From Sphagnum compactum (Eukaryota > Bryophyta > Sphagnopsida > Sphagnales): a stretch of 64,000 nt of DNA. Under the pieces are notes generated by a model. That model saw only the letters and a list, made by a program, of their open reading frames with translations. It was not told the DNA's origin and searched no databases. Positions 37,463 through 49,244 of this stretch are shown piece by piece; positions within the stretch are counted from its first letter, which is position 1; every line of letters starts with the position of its first letter. Both the position numbers and the translations under genes were made by a program. Location: NCBI GenBank assembly GCA_965153455.1, contig OZ234496.1, positions 11,617,863 to 11,681,862 on the forward strand, read 5' to 3'.

Positions 37463-37480
37463 ACCTAAGCTCTAATACCA
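37463..37480 (-). other. Copia primer-binding site (initiator tRNA-Met)
   Basis: The minus strand reads TGGTATTAGAGCTTAGGT directly after the 5' LTR. The usual plant form begins TGGTATCAGAGC and pairs with the 3' end of initiator tRNA-Met; here one base differs. Confidence 0.9.
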
Positions 37481-37794
37481 TGTTAATAAATAGGAGATCT
37501 AGTTAAGTGTAAACATAAATCTTTATTGAAAGGAAACTAAAACACAATGCTCACAACATGGAACATAACATCAAAAAATCCTCAAGGTTCTTGTCACATA
37601 AAATACACAAACTTGTGCAATGAAAAAAAAAGAGCCAAACCATTAACACCAAGGTATTTAACTAAAAAAATCAAATCACAAATAACCAAACTAATATAAG
37701 TAAAGAAAGTAATTCAACCTTGTGAAAGTAACCTAGTTACTTTCCTACTCTAGTAACTAATGAAACCTAACTAGTTGAGCTTGAATTCTCAACA
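37481..37794 (-). repeat. 5' LTR of the Copia element
   Basis: It is 314 bp, starts TGTTAAT on plus and ends TCAACA, followed by the TCCAT duplication. It differs from the other LTR by about 17 substitutions and small indels, one of about 5 bp. Confidence 0.93.
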
Positions 37795-37854
37795 TCCATG
37801 AGGGGAACAATTGTTCCTCAAGCATTCCCCACCTAGTTTTTAGGTGGAAAACAA

Positions 37855-38085
37855 GTTATAACTAGTGTTGTGCTTGCAAATGATTCATGACTTACACTCC
37901 ATCTCATTGCTTGGATACAACTTTTACTATTACTATTACTTTTATGAGTAGTACTCAATAATAACAACAACATAGGTGTAAGTGTAAAAGGTTGAAACGT
38001 GTGAATGTAAATGATATTACACTTACACAAGATGTACACACCATATATACAACTATTGACACTAAAGCACAACACTAGTTGTAAC
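37855..38085. mobile_element. MITE-like element, 231 bp, 21-bp terminal inverted repeats
   Basis: The left end GTTATAACTAGTGTTGTGCT and the reverse complement of the right end match at 20 of 21 positions. The interior is non-coding and rich in GTGTAAGTGTAAA words. It resembles about 2700-2812, so the family has more than one copy here. I could not find a convincing target duplication. Confidence 0.7.
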
Positions 38086-38574
38086 AAACATTTCCTAGTC
38101 AAGATACATGGGCATATTGCCTACAAAGAACATCCCACCAGTCTCTTCTTTCTTCTTCCAAAAAACACCATTAAGGAAGAAGATGACTACAATCAACAAA
38201 AAAAGATTTCAACCCAATATATTTTAGTTAAAGAGAAAAGCTTTCCACCATTACCTCATACTTTTATGTTTTTTAAATGCATTATAACAATCATACTTAA
38301 AGCATTTATCATGATGAAGGTATTCTCTAAAGCATTGAGGAAATAACTTCCTGTTCAGCATCATTCACAGGCATGTGTACTGGCTTATGTGACGCAGCAC
38401 CCACAAGTGCACCATCCATTGAAACTGGTACAATGTTGTAGATGAACGTCAACGGAGTTCTACCTATCTTGTAAATAAACTCTCCTATTTCACACTTTAC
38501 ACTACTGTTGTAAGTCAATATGCAAGTGCCTAAGCATCATGGTAAGTAGGCAGGGGTTGTTACTAATTAAGCAA
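38086..38574. other. Gene-free stretch
   Basis: Short overlapping frames on both strands have no recognisable content. Confidence 0.45.
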
Positions 38575-39045
38575 CAGTGTTGGTCGGTTACTGAATTTTG
38601 ACCTGGTTATCAAACCTAGTTATCAATCTATTTATTAATAACCTATCAATTGGTTATTGATTTTTAGAATCGGATAATAAGTGTAATCATCCACTATTAA
38701 AATTTCAAAATCTAATAACCTACTCACATGATCTAGTTATCATCCAGGTAAGTCATCAATCTTAAAACATTAAATATTTTTCTGATATTTTTTTCAAAAA
38801 CAGATTTTTCTTTTCATTTTTCAGAACCTTACAACCAGCTATTAACTGGAAATTAGCAACTTGTTATTTGATAACTTATCAATATGCATAATTGGCAGTT
38901 ATTATTTAAAATATTGATACTCTGATTGACACTCAATTGTTTTTTATATTGATATTGATAACCTAATTGACATTCAAAAAAAGAATCTGAGAAGAAAAAC
39001 CTACCTGTCAATTATGAAAAAAATATCAATAACCGGCCAAGACTG
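38575..39045. mobile_element. MITE-like element, CAGTGTTGG family, copy 1
   Basis: The left end CAGTGTTGGTCGGTTACTGA and the reverse complement of the right end (CAGTCTTGGCCGGTTATTGA) match at 17 of 20 positions. The interior is full of GGTTATCAA and TTGATAACC words and encodes nothing. The CAGTG ends suggest a hAT-type element. The 8-bp flanks (TTAAGCAA, GTAAGTAT) agree at only five positions, so a duplication is not proven. Confidence 0.65.
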
Positions 39046-42000
39046 GTAAGTATATATATACATATATATATAGCACTTAATGGCTGCTCAATAGGTAGAT
39101 GCATGTGGATGGTTAACATATACCTAATTGTGGTTAGCTATGGCACATGATTTAACAGAAAATGTTTCCTCTCCACACACCGTCCATCCTGTTTGGTGTT
39201 GTGCCGGTGCTGGTTCACTCTGCCCTGGGTACCTCTGAATGAGAGATTGAGCTGCTTTCAATTCTTTGTTACTATTTAGTGCCTGCCCATGTTGTACTGG
39301 TGGATGTGTGTTCAGTTTGGTCACATTGACAACAAATTACCTGCATGCAATTACTTTTCATGAGCTCTCATGAGACCTTCAGGTAGAACTGCCCAGTGCC
39401 TACGCCCCCTGTGCATATAGGGAACTCCTATAATGAAAACATTAAAATTCAGAATGATTGTTGCCATTTTGAAAGGCTCATTTCCCATTTTTTCCAAAAA
39501 AGAAAAAGAAAAAAAAAGATAAAGGAAAGGCTTGACTAAAGTAGTTAACACCAAGGGGTTTTTTTTTCCCCCCCCCCATTTTTGTCAAGTAGGTGGACTG
39601 GCGATCATTAACAAGAGGAATGAGCCACATTTGGCTAGAGGTCAGACAGTAAAGTATACTTTTAAAGATTTCAGTTCTGGCGACCCATAGGACTCACTGT
39701 CTAAAATATGGCGAAAATGTGACTCTTTTTCCTCAAAATATGGTGACTTTTGCAGTTTAACCCTTCTACAATTGGCACTGGGTGTTTTTTGTCCTCATAG
39801 TGCACCAAGGGAAAAAAAAAGAAAAAACCCACAGGTTGCGACTATCAACTTAACCAAATTTGAGCAAGATATGAAAGAGATATGATGAAGATATGACAGT
39901 TTGATCCAGTAGGAAATGGGGGTCCAGATATCTTTATTGTACTACAGAACAGGCCTTGGACGGCCACTTCTGCCACGTGGTCTCCTTACTCAGTTTTCTA
40001 TGTCCACATTTGTTCCCTGACTATCAAAGTAGAGGTCTAGAATTACAAAATTGGCATGGCATGAAGGGGCCCCGTCAAGGAGGCAGCTATTGTGCCTTCC
40101 TTCCTATGTTGATGTTAACTTGGCCTATCCATAAAGCACTCAGAGAAAATTTGTAGTGTATGTGGAGGGCGCCTTATATCCATCAATTTCCCTCCTAGAA
40201 ATTGGGACAGATGTTATGCCTACTCCTCAAGGATGGGAGGGACATTATGCCTACTTGTAGGTGTAAGAACCCTCTCACGATTGAGGAGTGAGCATAAGAA
40301 CCCTCCTATTCATATGCCTCGTGACTTACATAGGTTTGGTTCATGATAAATTTTTCCTCATGCTTTACGATAGGTAAAGCCCATGGGTGAGAGACATTCC
40401 TAAAATGCAGGGCCAGACTTGATTATCACCTTATCCTAGGCCCCTTGTTTTGAGGATGCCCCCCCCACCCTAGGGCTTTACCCTATACTTAATTAAGTGA
40501 AACCTAACTAGCAGCTAAACCAACACATCTGACACAGCGCCCCATGGACATTCCCATGCTTGCAATGTACTATAAAACAATTCTTGCTGAGAGGGAATGT
40601 GATGTCATTATCTCAATGAATCCAAGGAGAGAGAATAGGACCTGAGTTGGTGGAATCATGGAATTATGTGTACGACAAGTACCAGAACAGGGTCATTCTG
40701 GGGATGCAGGCCTAGTTTGAGACAGAAGCCAAGCAAATTCTGTTCAAGGCCTTTAGTCTCTACCAGGCATAAAGATCTGGTAGAATTTTAAATGACTATG
40801 ATTTTGTTTGAGGTGGAGAGGAGGCACCTTAAGCACAGGTTCCTAAGTTTTCTAGAACCTTGCACAAAAGATGCCATCCAATCTTGGGCACTTTCTGCAT
40901 GCACTACAGGGCCTCACAGGGACGATGTCAAATCAGGAATGGGTCCTTAGTGGAGACAGTACAAAAGTGTTATCTGCTTCTTTTTTTTACCTATCTGCCC
41001 AATTTACTGACCAGACACATCTTGGTGCTGCCCAGACACTTTTTTTTTGGTCTTATTATACACACTTTGGGTGTATAATGAATGGGAGCAGGCATATTAT
41101 GCCTCTTAGTGTCTATATCATGCTCAAAGTGTGCATAAAAGGACCCCAAATTTGTGGCCAAAGGGCAGACAAAGGAAAAAAAATGGATGATCAATCAAGA
41201 AATTTACTGGAATTGTTTGAAAGTACAATTCTTCCGTGAAAAATCTTTGGGAATCAAAATGGATAATTTAAAGACAGCTGTTTTTTGGTTGGGAGGTGTG
41301 CTCTGCATGCATCTCCTTTTATTAAATGAGGTAGGGTTAAAAAAAAATTATAAAAAATCCTACCTAATTATTTATTATAAATTTAAAAATTACCTATAAA
41401 TTCTCAGCCTGCTTTACATATTTTCTAGCTTTGAGCATTTTTAGAAGATGTGATTCTCTTACAACTATAACTCCATATGGGCCAAGAGAAAACCTCACCC
41501 CAGGGATCTGGGGGGAGGGCCCAATTTTGTATCTCTTGCTTCAAAACACTACTTACCTGCAGCACACTAAATACAAACACTAAAAACCATGGGTGAGGGA
41601 ATGTTTTAATGCCCATATTTTCTACATTGTTGTTGATGAAATTGTACCATGTGTGGTGACGGCCAATAATGGCCACTTTAGCGTATGGACCAAGATTAAT
41701 TTACTACACATCATTCCTATTGCTTGGAAATAGCATTCAGCTTGATGTTAAAGGCTTCAAATTAAGGATCCAAATCAAAAAACAATGAATATGAAGTGGA
41801 TGCTTATGTATGAACTATTTGGCAAAATGATTTCATTGACAATCCAAGAAAGGAACCCATGTGACTTTGGACATCTTCCTCAAAGACAAAGAGTTCCATA
41901 TCTTTGTGAACTTACCTGAACTATAGATGGGATCCAATCTATGCCATATGAAAACCGTTTATCTCCTTTTGGGTTTTGCTTTCAAATCCCATAATAATTC

Positions 42001-42343
42001 ATGGCCTCCTTGTGATCTTTACCTATTGACAGACTCATAAATTTAGTACTCATTTAATTCCCAACTGAGGCAGAGTGTTGTCAGGTGAGGAGTCACTCAG
42101 TATGCTTGGTTAGCAACCGAAATCTCACGCTTGAAATTTTCCCCTTTTTTTTTTCTCTCATTCTACCCCCTAACATGTTCATCCTCCCCCCAAAAAAAAG
42201 CCCACGTTTACATATTGTGGTAGGCCTAGTTCCACTGACCAAAAATTCTGTCAAGTTGTGCCCTTTGTTCTTGTTGTGTTCTGGTCCGCTTTTTAATGCA
42301 ATTGGCCAGTTGTTCCTTAAAAAAATAAAAAAATAAAATAAAT
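39046..42343. other. Gene-free stretch with a foldback
   Basis: Composition is more balanced, but no frame resembles a protein. Homopolymers occur (a C run at about 39568-39578, T runs near 40981 and 41041). The hairpin at 41049-41145 is listed separately. Confidence 0.45.
41049..41145. repeat. Imperfect 27-bp inverted repeat with inner palindrome
   Basis: The arm at 41049-41075 (GGTCTTATTATACACACTTT...) pairs with the arm at 41119-41145 (...AAAGTGTGCATAAAAGGACC). Between them sits the palindrome AGGCATATTATGCCT at about 41090-41104. It may be a small foldback element or a hairpin RNA. Confidence 0.55.
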
Positions 42344-42820
42344 CTGTCAAGGGGTAATGGGTTGTACAAGTGCTTGTTCCAGAGCTTAACCAGAGTTTCC
42401 CACTGTTGATTCAAATCATGAGGTAACTGTGAAAGGGTAATGGGTCTACAAGTACTTGTACATTAGCTTAACAAGTGTTTCCCACCGTTGATTCAAATCA
42501 TGAGGTAGCTAGCTGTCAATGGTAATTGGTTTACAAGTATTTGCAAGAGCTTAACATGTGTTTCCCACCGTTGATTCAAATCATGAGTTATCTGTCGAAG
42601 GGTAATGGGTTTACAAGTGCTTGTTTGAGAGCTTAACCAGTGTTTCCCACAGTTGATTCAAATCACAAGGTATCTGTCAAAGGGTGATGGGTTGTATAAG
42701 TGCTTGTTCCTGAGCTTGTTCCCCACAGTTGATTCAGATCCCTAGGTATGTGTTAAAGTGTAATGGGTTCAACAAGTGCTTGTTCCATAGCTTAACTTTG
42801 TTCCTCACCAATGATACACC
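42344..42820. repeat. Tandem array, unit about 80 bp, six copies
   Basis: Copies start at about 42344, 42427, 42513, 42592, 42674 and 42750. Each has CTGTCAAAGGGTAATGGGTT, then ACAAGTGCTTGTTC, GAGCTTAAC, TTTCCCACCGTTGATTCAAA and TCATGAGGTA. Copy lengths vary from 76 to 86 bp and no frame is kept. The last copy is the most diverged. Confidence 0.85.
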
Positions 42821-43390
42821 ACCCTCAAAAGGGAAAGTGGAAGAACCAAAAGTGGAGGGGATATCATCACAACCCTACAAAACTTTATTTATAAACACAC
42901 CGTGGATTCAGATATCTCCACCACATGTCCCAACTAGGAAAATACTACCTTTAAAAAATGGCTGAATAAGACACCAAAACTGGGTTTACCCATGGGAAGG
43001 GAACCGACTTCTGATCTCAATGCTATTCCATTCACACCCAACTCCTACCGCGTGACACACACAGCACACTAAACACTCCCTTAATAATTTTTGCGTGAAA
43101 CACATGGAGGAGAAAATTGAGGACAAAAGTTAATTTGACAGCGAATAAAGGCAATCAGCTTTCTGTGCACAGGTTATTATGCCCTCTCTCTCTCTCTACA
43201 GTGACCTACGAGAGAATACGGTGAGCCTACTGGGGGGTCCTTTTTCTTTTCTTTTTCCCTTTTTCCGGGACTAAGAATGGGTTGCAAATGACACCACCGC
43301 CTCTGTTCTTGGCACCATTTGGCAATCACACACTCACCACAGGAAGACAAATCTGGGAAAAAAAAGAAAAAGCGGGTTGGAACTTGTCAC
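42821..43390. other. Gene-free stretch
   Basis: It contains a short CT microsatellite at about 43183-43198 and nothing else recognisable. Confidence 0.45.
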
Positions 43391-43692
43391 CAGTGTTGGC
43401 CGGTTCTTTACCCTCCTGTTCCAAAAAATAAATTAGAATGGTTTTGGTTCCAGTTCCACACAAACTGGAACTTGGAACAGACTCAGGTCTGATTCTTCAA
43501 AAAAAAAAAAATGACGGTCGGGGCTTTAGTTCCCATTATGAAGATCAGACTCAATTTTGGTTATCACAAACCAGAACTGATGAGTACCATAGTACCTTTA
43601 CCATTTTGACATAAATAAAATTAAATTACCAGTTCAAAAATCAGACCCATTCCAGTTTGTAACCGAAACCAAGAGTTCTAACCTGCCAACTG
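43391..43692. mobile_element. MITE-like element, CAGTGTTGG family, copy 2
   Basis: The left end CAGTGTTGGCCGGTTCT is nearly the same as that of the element at 38575. The right end (AACCTGCCAACTG) is its inverted match with a 2-base gap. The inside carries a second inverted repeat (GTTCCAGTTC...AACTGGAAC at 43449-43474). It is non-coding. No clear target duplication is seen. Confidence 0.55.
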
Positions 43693-45919
43693 GGGTACCC
43701 ACCCAACATTGGTTGTAACTGGTCTTAGACTGTTAAGGTGGAGCATTACCATGGGCATCAAGTGGTCATCGCGATGTTTAGGGGATAGAACAATCCTGGG
43801 TAGGTAAGGGAATGAGTTTGTAAGAGGTGAAGAACCCCAGGTTATCTTTGCAAATTGGGCAGTTTTTGTTTGTGGTAAATCCTGGAGTGCAAGAAGATAC
43901 ATGTCCAAAATTCACAGACCCATCCAAAAAGGAAGGGAGAAAGGGTACTTAGGGGAGGATATTTGTTTTGGTCAAGACTAGTTTTGACCCAAGATGCTTA
44001 GGCATATAGAAAAGTTCCTCATAAATAACAAGGAAATGAGTTTTGTAAGAGATGAAGTCCAAACTCCAGATTCTTTCCTGTTTTTGGGGTTTTTTTTTCC
44101 ATGCTAAAGCCATAGTTCTAGGAACGTGTGCAACATTGGGGGAGCAGGCAGCCAGGTAAGGTTCAGAGGACAGTGGCAAGGACTGTCACTGCATTGAGGA
44201 GGAGTTCCATAATATTTTATTTCGTTGGGAACATGATCACAAACATATGGGAACATGATAAGGAACAAATCCGTGAATGGGTTGTGCCTACTCGAGTCTT
44301 TCCTCTTTCAGTTCTCTTCAAACTTTAGAGAAAAGAGAAAGGCTACTTATAAAGTAAGGGGGTTCAAACTTCAAGCATTGATTTTGTCATTCATATCCTC
44401 CATGATTTAAAATTGTTCTCAATTATGTGATCATCTAGGGTGAAGCTTTGAATGCCCCGATTTTGTATCATTGCTTATCTCATGATTTTTTTTTGTTTGG
44501 CAGTCAGAATTTGGGTGATTGGCTTGGTTTGGGATTTTGGTAAAAGTCCATTGCCATAAACCAACCATACTTTCAGTTCCAAACCCAAAACAACTTGCAA
44601 GCACATTTTACTTGGAATCATTTTTAATCTACCAATTGGTGTAGAAAGTCTATTTGAATGGAAAGTCCCTTTTAATTCCCTTTCCACATAGCATAAAAAT
44701 CACACGTGAACAAAAGGAGTGAACAAAATTGTATGCCACCAAAGTCATTAACAACTTTTATTTATTCCCTTGACTCTATTGTTGTTGTTTCAAATTGGGG
44801 TAAAAAGTAATATAATTTTCTCAACTAGATCATTTATTTTATTCTCTGTGAAGGATCACTTGTATAATTCAATGGAACCTCTTCCGCACTTTTCTCAAGT
44901 GTGATTCCGCAAGGAACATTAGAGTTGTGGGGACATATTATTTGGAATGCAATGGATCCCAAATATAGTGCTGCTTAGTTTGCACACATCATCATATTCA
45001 TATTCAATTCCAGACATATCATAAAATACTCAAATCACATAAAAAATTGAATTGCCATCTTAATAGACCATATTGGACGAAGTCTTCTTCAAGAAATGAT
45101 AAATGTGCATAGACAAACTTTGTCATTCTCCTGAAGGCAATTACTTAATTGCTATTTACCCCAATGTTTTGCACATTCCTTAATGTTAGATGGTACCCAT
45201 GTTCAACTCCATGCATGCAGAGTGCTTTTCACACTTACATACATCATTTCCATGTATGCAACCTTAAGTTGGTTTTATTTATGTACATCAAATGCCACAA
45301 ACTTGAATAGACTTCTCCGTAAAGTCATTGAAAGAGGGCACATGAACTCCAGATTGGCCAAAACAGGGGATAAAACCCGAAATTGGGTGTGAAAAAAATA
45401 CAAGGGGTTGAACGGGGTGCCAAACTCGATTTTGGACCGAAACTCAGGGTCAAATGAGTTTGGTCCCAAGTTTGTGCCCATCAATGCAATTTTTTATGCC
45501 CGGAATTTCACTCACTTAGGAGCTTTCGCTCTTCTCATTTTCAGTAGCCAGAGCTTGTATGCATTTGACCAGAATACTTGTTAATTGAATGTGAGTGCTT
45601 GCATTAGAGCACAAGGATAAATATAGTAAGGCAACAAGTGAGGTGGTCGAGTGTCGAAAGCCCATGTGCTTTGCATTTCGAAAGATTGTCGCAAGGGTCA
45701 ATTGGAGCTTGAGTGCAAGCAAAGCAGAAGGGAGGGAGGGACACTTTCGACAATTTTTGTGCAACCCAAAACTTTGCATTTCCAAATTTTTGCAAGTGAG
45801 GTTAACAACTCTGATCGAACTTGTTTGAGAGCATGTTTCACGTCCATGTAGAAAATGCCAAAAAAATTTACGATTGTCTCACTCATGATTTGTCTCTTTA
45901 GGGAACATTTATTCTAGCA
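43693..45919. other. Gene-free stretch
   Basis: Several overlapping short frames lie at 45500-45900 on both strands, but they contradict each other and none has a recognisable motif. Confidence 0.4.
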
Positions 45920-46249
45920 TTGTGGTCTGTTTCTGTGTTTTACATCAAGTTTTGTGAATTAGTTCAAGAACTCCTTCATTATTGGTTTCTCCAATCACTC
46001 ACGTGGAAGCCATCGCCTAGACCTTGTCAGAGCCCTAAAGTGGAGCTCCAGAGTTCTATTAACTCAAGCTTAAAACCGCCTTTCCTTGATGAAATAATCA
46101 TTGGGCAATTTCTAACATGCTTGCATTTGCACAAAAGCCCATCTATGTTATGGCGATTACATCACATAAATAAGGCATGGCAAGCATTTGTAAGTCAGAG
46201 CTTAGAATGGCAAGTTCTTGAGGTTGTAAAAAAACTCGTTTTATTGTAA
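45920..46249 (+). CDS. Short unassigned ORF with weak F-box-like motif
   Basis: This 109-codon frame ends with a segment PFLDEIIIGQFLTCLHLH followed by LWRLHHINKAWQAFV and SLEWQVLEVV. The spacing of Leu, the Trp-Arg and the Trp-x-x-Phe recall the F-box helices (LLxRVSRxWRxL-type), as found in many plant F-box proteins. It has no recognisable partner domain and could be a gene fragment or chance. The part before residue 50 looks non-coding. Confidence 0.25.
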   Translation: MWSVSVFYIKFCELVQELLHYWFLQSLTWKPSPRPCQSPKVELQSSINSSLKPPFLDEIIIGQFLTCLHLHKSPSMLWRLHHINKAWQAFVSQSLEWQVLEVVKKLVLL

Positions 46250-46479
46250 AATTGTTAAGTGATTATGTCTTAAAAGGTTTTATCTCGAAAAGTAGTTACA
46301 ATTTGAAATGGTATCCTCAAGTATTGCTTGCGTATGCAAAACTTGATGGAACCCAGAAAACAAAACAACTTTTGATTTTTGTAAATGCAAGTTGGTTGTC
46401 AATTTTGTAAATGAACTTGCGACTTCAAAGTCTATGTATGAATGGCTTATGTAATCATGCATTTGAGTTTCTCACCACT

Positions 46480-47960
46480 TAACCTTCTATAGCTTTGTGG
46501 GTCCACTTCAATTGAAATGTGATCACCTAATTCCAAATCTAATGCCCTAATTGAGCTTCTAGCCACTTTAGTTTTGAGTCTCCATGAGCTTTGATGCTTT
46601 TCTTTTTGTGCTTCCAATTGAACTTTTAACCATTTTAGTCAATCAGGGTTGAAGTTTCTAATTATGTGGGTCCAATTCAGTTCATCTTTGATGCCTTAAT
46701 TGAGCTTTTACCCACTTATTTTGAGGGTCCAGAGTTCATGGAGCTATGGGGGTATTTTTTTTTAAAAATTTGTGCTTCCAATTGAACTTTTATGCACTTA
46801 GGGTTTAGGTCTGCAAGCTATTGCCTACTTCAGTTCATCTTTGATGGTTCAATTGAGCTTTCAACCACTTATTTTGAAGGCCTAAAGTTCTAAAAATTCT
46901 GGGGATTTTTTTCTAAAAATTTTGTGTTTCTAATTAAACTTTTGACCACTTCATGAGCTTTAGGGTTTAAGTCTTTGACTTTATGGGTGCACTTCATTTC
47001 AAATTCAATCCCCAAATGAGATTCTAATCTTTTGTTTTGAATGTCCAAAATTTTAAGGTTTTTTCTAGTTAGTTTTGTCCTTCCAATTGAAGGTATCTTT
47101 ATAGTGCCCAAATGCGCTTTTGGTGCCTTCTTTTGAGTGTCCAGAACTTTAATGGGTTTTTTTTTTTTTTTTTGTGCTTTAGTTGAACTTCTAACCTATT
47201 TAATCCCTTAGAGTTTGCCTCTCTAACTTTGTGGGTGCACTCAAGGTATATAATGCCCAAATGAATTTCTATGCCTTCTTTTGAATGTCTAAAACTCTGG
47301 GGGTAATTTTTTATTTTCTGTGCTTCTAATTTAACTCCTGACCTATTTAGTTAATTAAGGTTCAGGTCTTTGATTATGTGGGTCCATTTCAATCCAATTG
47401 AACTTCCAAAATTTTAGGTTTGATGCCTTATTTTGAGTCTCTTCAGTTCATGGGACTTTAGGAGGTGCCTTATTTTTAGGTATTTGATAATGTTTCCAAT
47501 TGAGCTTTTACCCATGTAAATGAGCTAGGGTTAGGTCTAAACCACATAAATTAAAATGTGATCACCTATTTGAACTACTAAAACCCAAATTGAGCCTCCA
47601 AATTGATGAAAGGCCTTGGGGTATCCTTAGTTTTCATTGGGTGTTGACATTTAAACAATTGATTATGAGAATGAACCAATTTTAGATATGCAGTTATGTC
47701 GGTCCACACAAATGGTAATGTGACCACTTGGTTGAGCTATTGAAACTTTAATTGAGTGTCCAGATTGAAAAATCTTCTTAAGATATCCTTCATTTGAATT
47801 GGGTGCATGCATTTTGAGGTATTAAGATTGATTATACCACTTATAGGTCTCCAACTCTGTGTGTCCACAGAAATGATCACTAGGTTGAACTACTAAAACT
47901 AGAATTGAATTAGAGTTAGGTCTACAACTTAGGGTTTTCATTTGTATACATGTGAGGACC
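46480..47960. repeat. Diverged satellite-like array, unit about 150 bp
   Basis: Words such as TTTGTGCTTCCAATTGAACT, then AGGGTT-AGGTCT, GTGGGTCCACTTCAATT, GATGCCTTAATTGAGCTTTT and ACCCACTTATTTTGAG recur in this order. The first word falls near 46607, 46771, 46920, 47071, 47174, 47319 and 47487, a spacing of about 100-170 bp. Late copies, toward 47960, are very diverged. It is non-coding. Confidence 0.75.
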
Positions 47961-48755
47961 TATTTTAGCTACTAAGGTCTACAATTCATTGGAATTTCAA
48001 TTATGGTCTTCTATTCCTGCATTTGAACTACTGAATACCTAGTGTAACCATTGTACAATTTGCATTGAATCATTGAGCTTTTGTTTGGATATGTGGGTGT
48101 TGGAATTGCACCTAGTAGAACTGTGGGGGCTCATTATGGCTTGTATGTGGGTACATTCATAGTCAAAGGAGCGACTTAATACAAGGCCCAAATGCTTTGA
48201 AAGGACTAAGATTTATCACATTTGAAACATGGCGTACATATTTTGATTGGGGCTTGTTGTAAAATGATAGTGTCAACTTCAAAAGTTTAATCCATGTATG
48301 TTTGCATAAATTTTCAAATCACATGTAATTAAATGTATTTATTGAATGATAATTTTGTAGATAAATCAAATGTGTGCATTTCAACAAAAATAAACATCTC
48401 AACATTATATATGTGTGTGTGTATGTGTGTGTTTGAAACCCTCAATGATATATTATACATCAACTTGATCAAAAATGATTTTTTTCAACGTCATTTTAAA
48501 TATAATAGTTCATATTCACCAAAAAAATAAATAATCCTACATAACACATCCAATCTTCATGAAAATGAATCCTTGCCCTTGCCAATATTGTCAAAAACAA
48601 TGTGTTGCGGCCATTTTAGTCAATAGTCATGTCGACATCCGTCTTGACACATCCATCACATATGTTAGGACGGATGAAGGAAAAATTTTCTTGACAGTTA
48701 GGCAGCCTTCATTACAAATGGCGACAGAAAATGGATTTTCAATCGCTCATTTTAT
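47961..48755. other. Gene-free stretch
   Basis: A (TG)n-type run lies at about 48410-48432. No coding signal is seen. Confidence 0.45.
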
Positions 48756-48995
48756 GGCAACCAAAACTTTTCGGTCGCCACAAAAGGGAGGCATGTCATA
48801 TGTTTTTGTAAAGCCCTTGATCCCCACCATCAAATGGCAACTTAAATTTTTCGATCACCACAAAAGGGAAGCGTGTCATATGTTTTTGGAAAGCCCTTGA
48901 CCCCCACCATTAGATGGCAACTGAAATTTTTTGGTCGCCCAAAAGGGCATTGGGGGGATGATTTATTTTCAAAAATGATATTACATGTGCTTCCC
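48756..48995. repeat. 80-bp tandem repeat, three copies
   Basis: The word GGCAAC starts units at 48756, 48836 and 48916, exactly 80 bp apart. Each unit continues with a TTTTCGGTCGCC-like word and AAAAGGGAGGCATGTCATATG. The third copy diverges after about 35 bases. A reading frame crosses two copies but gives no known protein, and 80 is not a multiple of three. Confidence 0.75.
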
Positions 48996-49009
48996 CCCTT
49001 TTGGTCACC

Positions 49010-49170
49010 CCCTTTCTGTGGCAACTGAAAAAATTCAGTTGCCACAAGGTTTGGCAATTGAAAACATTTGATCACCATACCCTGTGGTGAACAATTTTTT
49101 TCAATTGCCACAGGGTATGGCAACCGATTTTTTTTGTTGTCACATGGTTTACAGTGACCAAAATGGGGCT
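49010..49170. repeat. Nested inverted repeats of GGCAAC/GTTGCC type
   Basis: TGGCAACTGAA...TTCAGTTGCCA (49019-49045) is a near-perfect palindrome. About 30 bp later ATACCCTGTGG (49077-49087) pairs with CCACAGGGTAT (about 49105-49115). Together with the 80-bp repeats next to it, this looks like the end of a foldback-type transposon. Confidence 0.6.
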
Positions 49171-49244
49171 GGTTTTGGTTGCCCATAAGCCTACCCTGGG
49201 TAGCCTAAGAGTGTTTTTGACCTAGGTTGACCCTCTACTGACAG

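Larger units (their letters stand above)
31700..37794 (-). mobile_element. Complete-length but decayed Copia LTR retrotransposon
   Basis: Two direct LTRs (31700-32005 and 37481-37794) bound a 5.5-kb interior. A 5-bp target duplication TCCAT lies at 31695-31699 and 37795-37799. On the minus strand the order is 5' LTR, tRNA-Met primer site, long leader, gag, protease region, integrase, reverse transcriptase, RNase H, polypurine tract and 3' LTR. Integrase before RT marks it as Copia. Stops and frameshifts in every domain show it cannot move by itself. By eye the LTRs differ at about 17 positions in ~305 plus a few indels, so the insertion is old. Confidence 0.95.

Noticed and set aside
45516-45886. 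Four overlapping frames on both strands
   Set aside because: They contradict each other and none has recognisable content.
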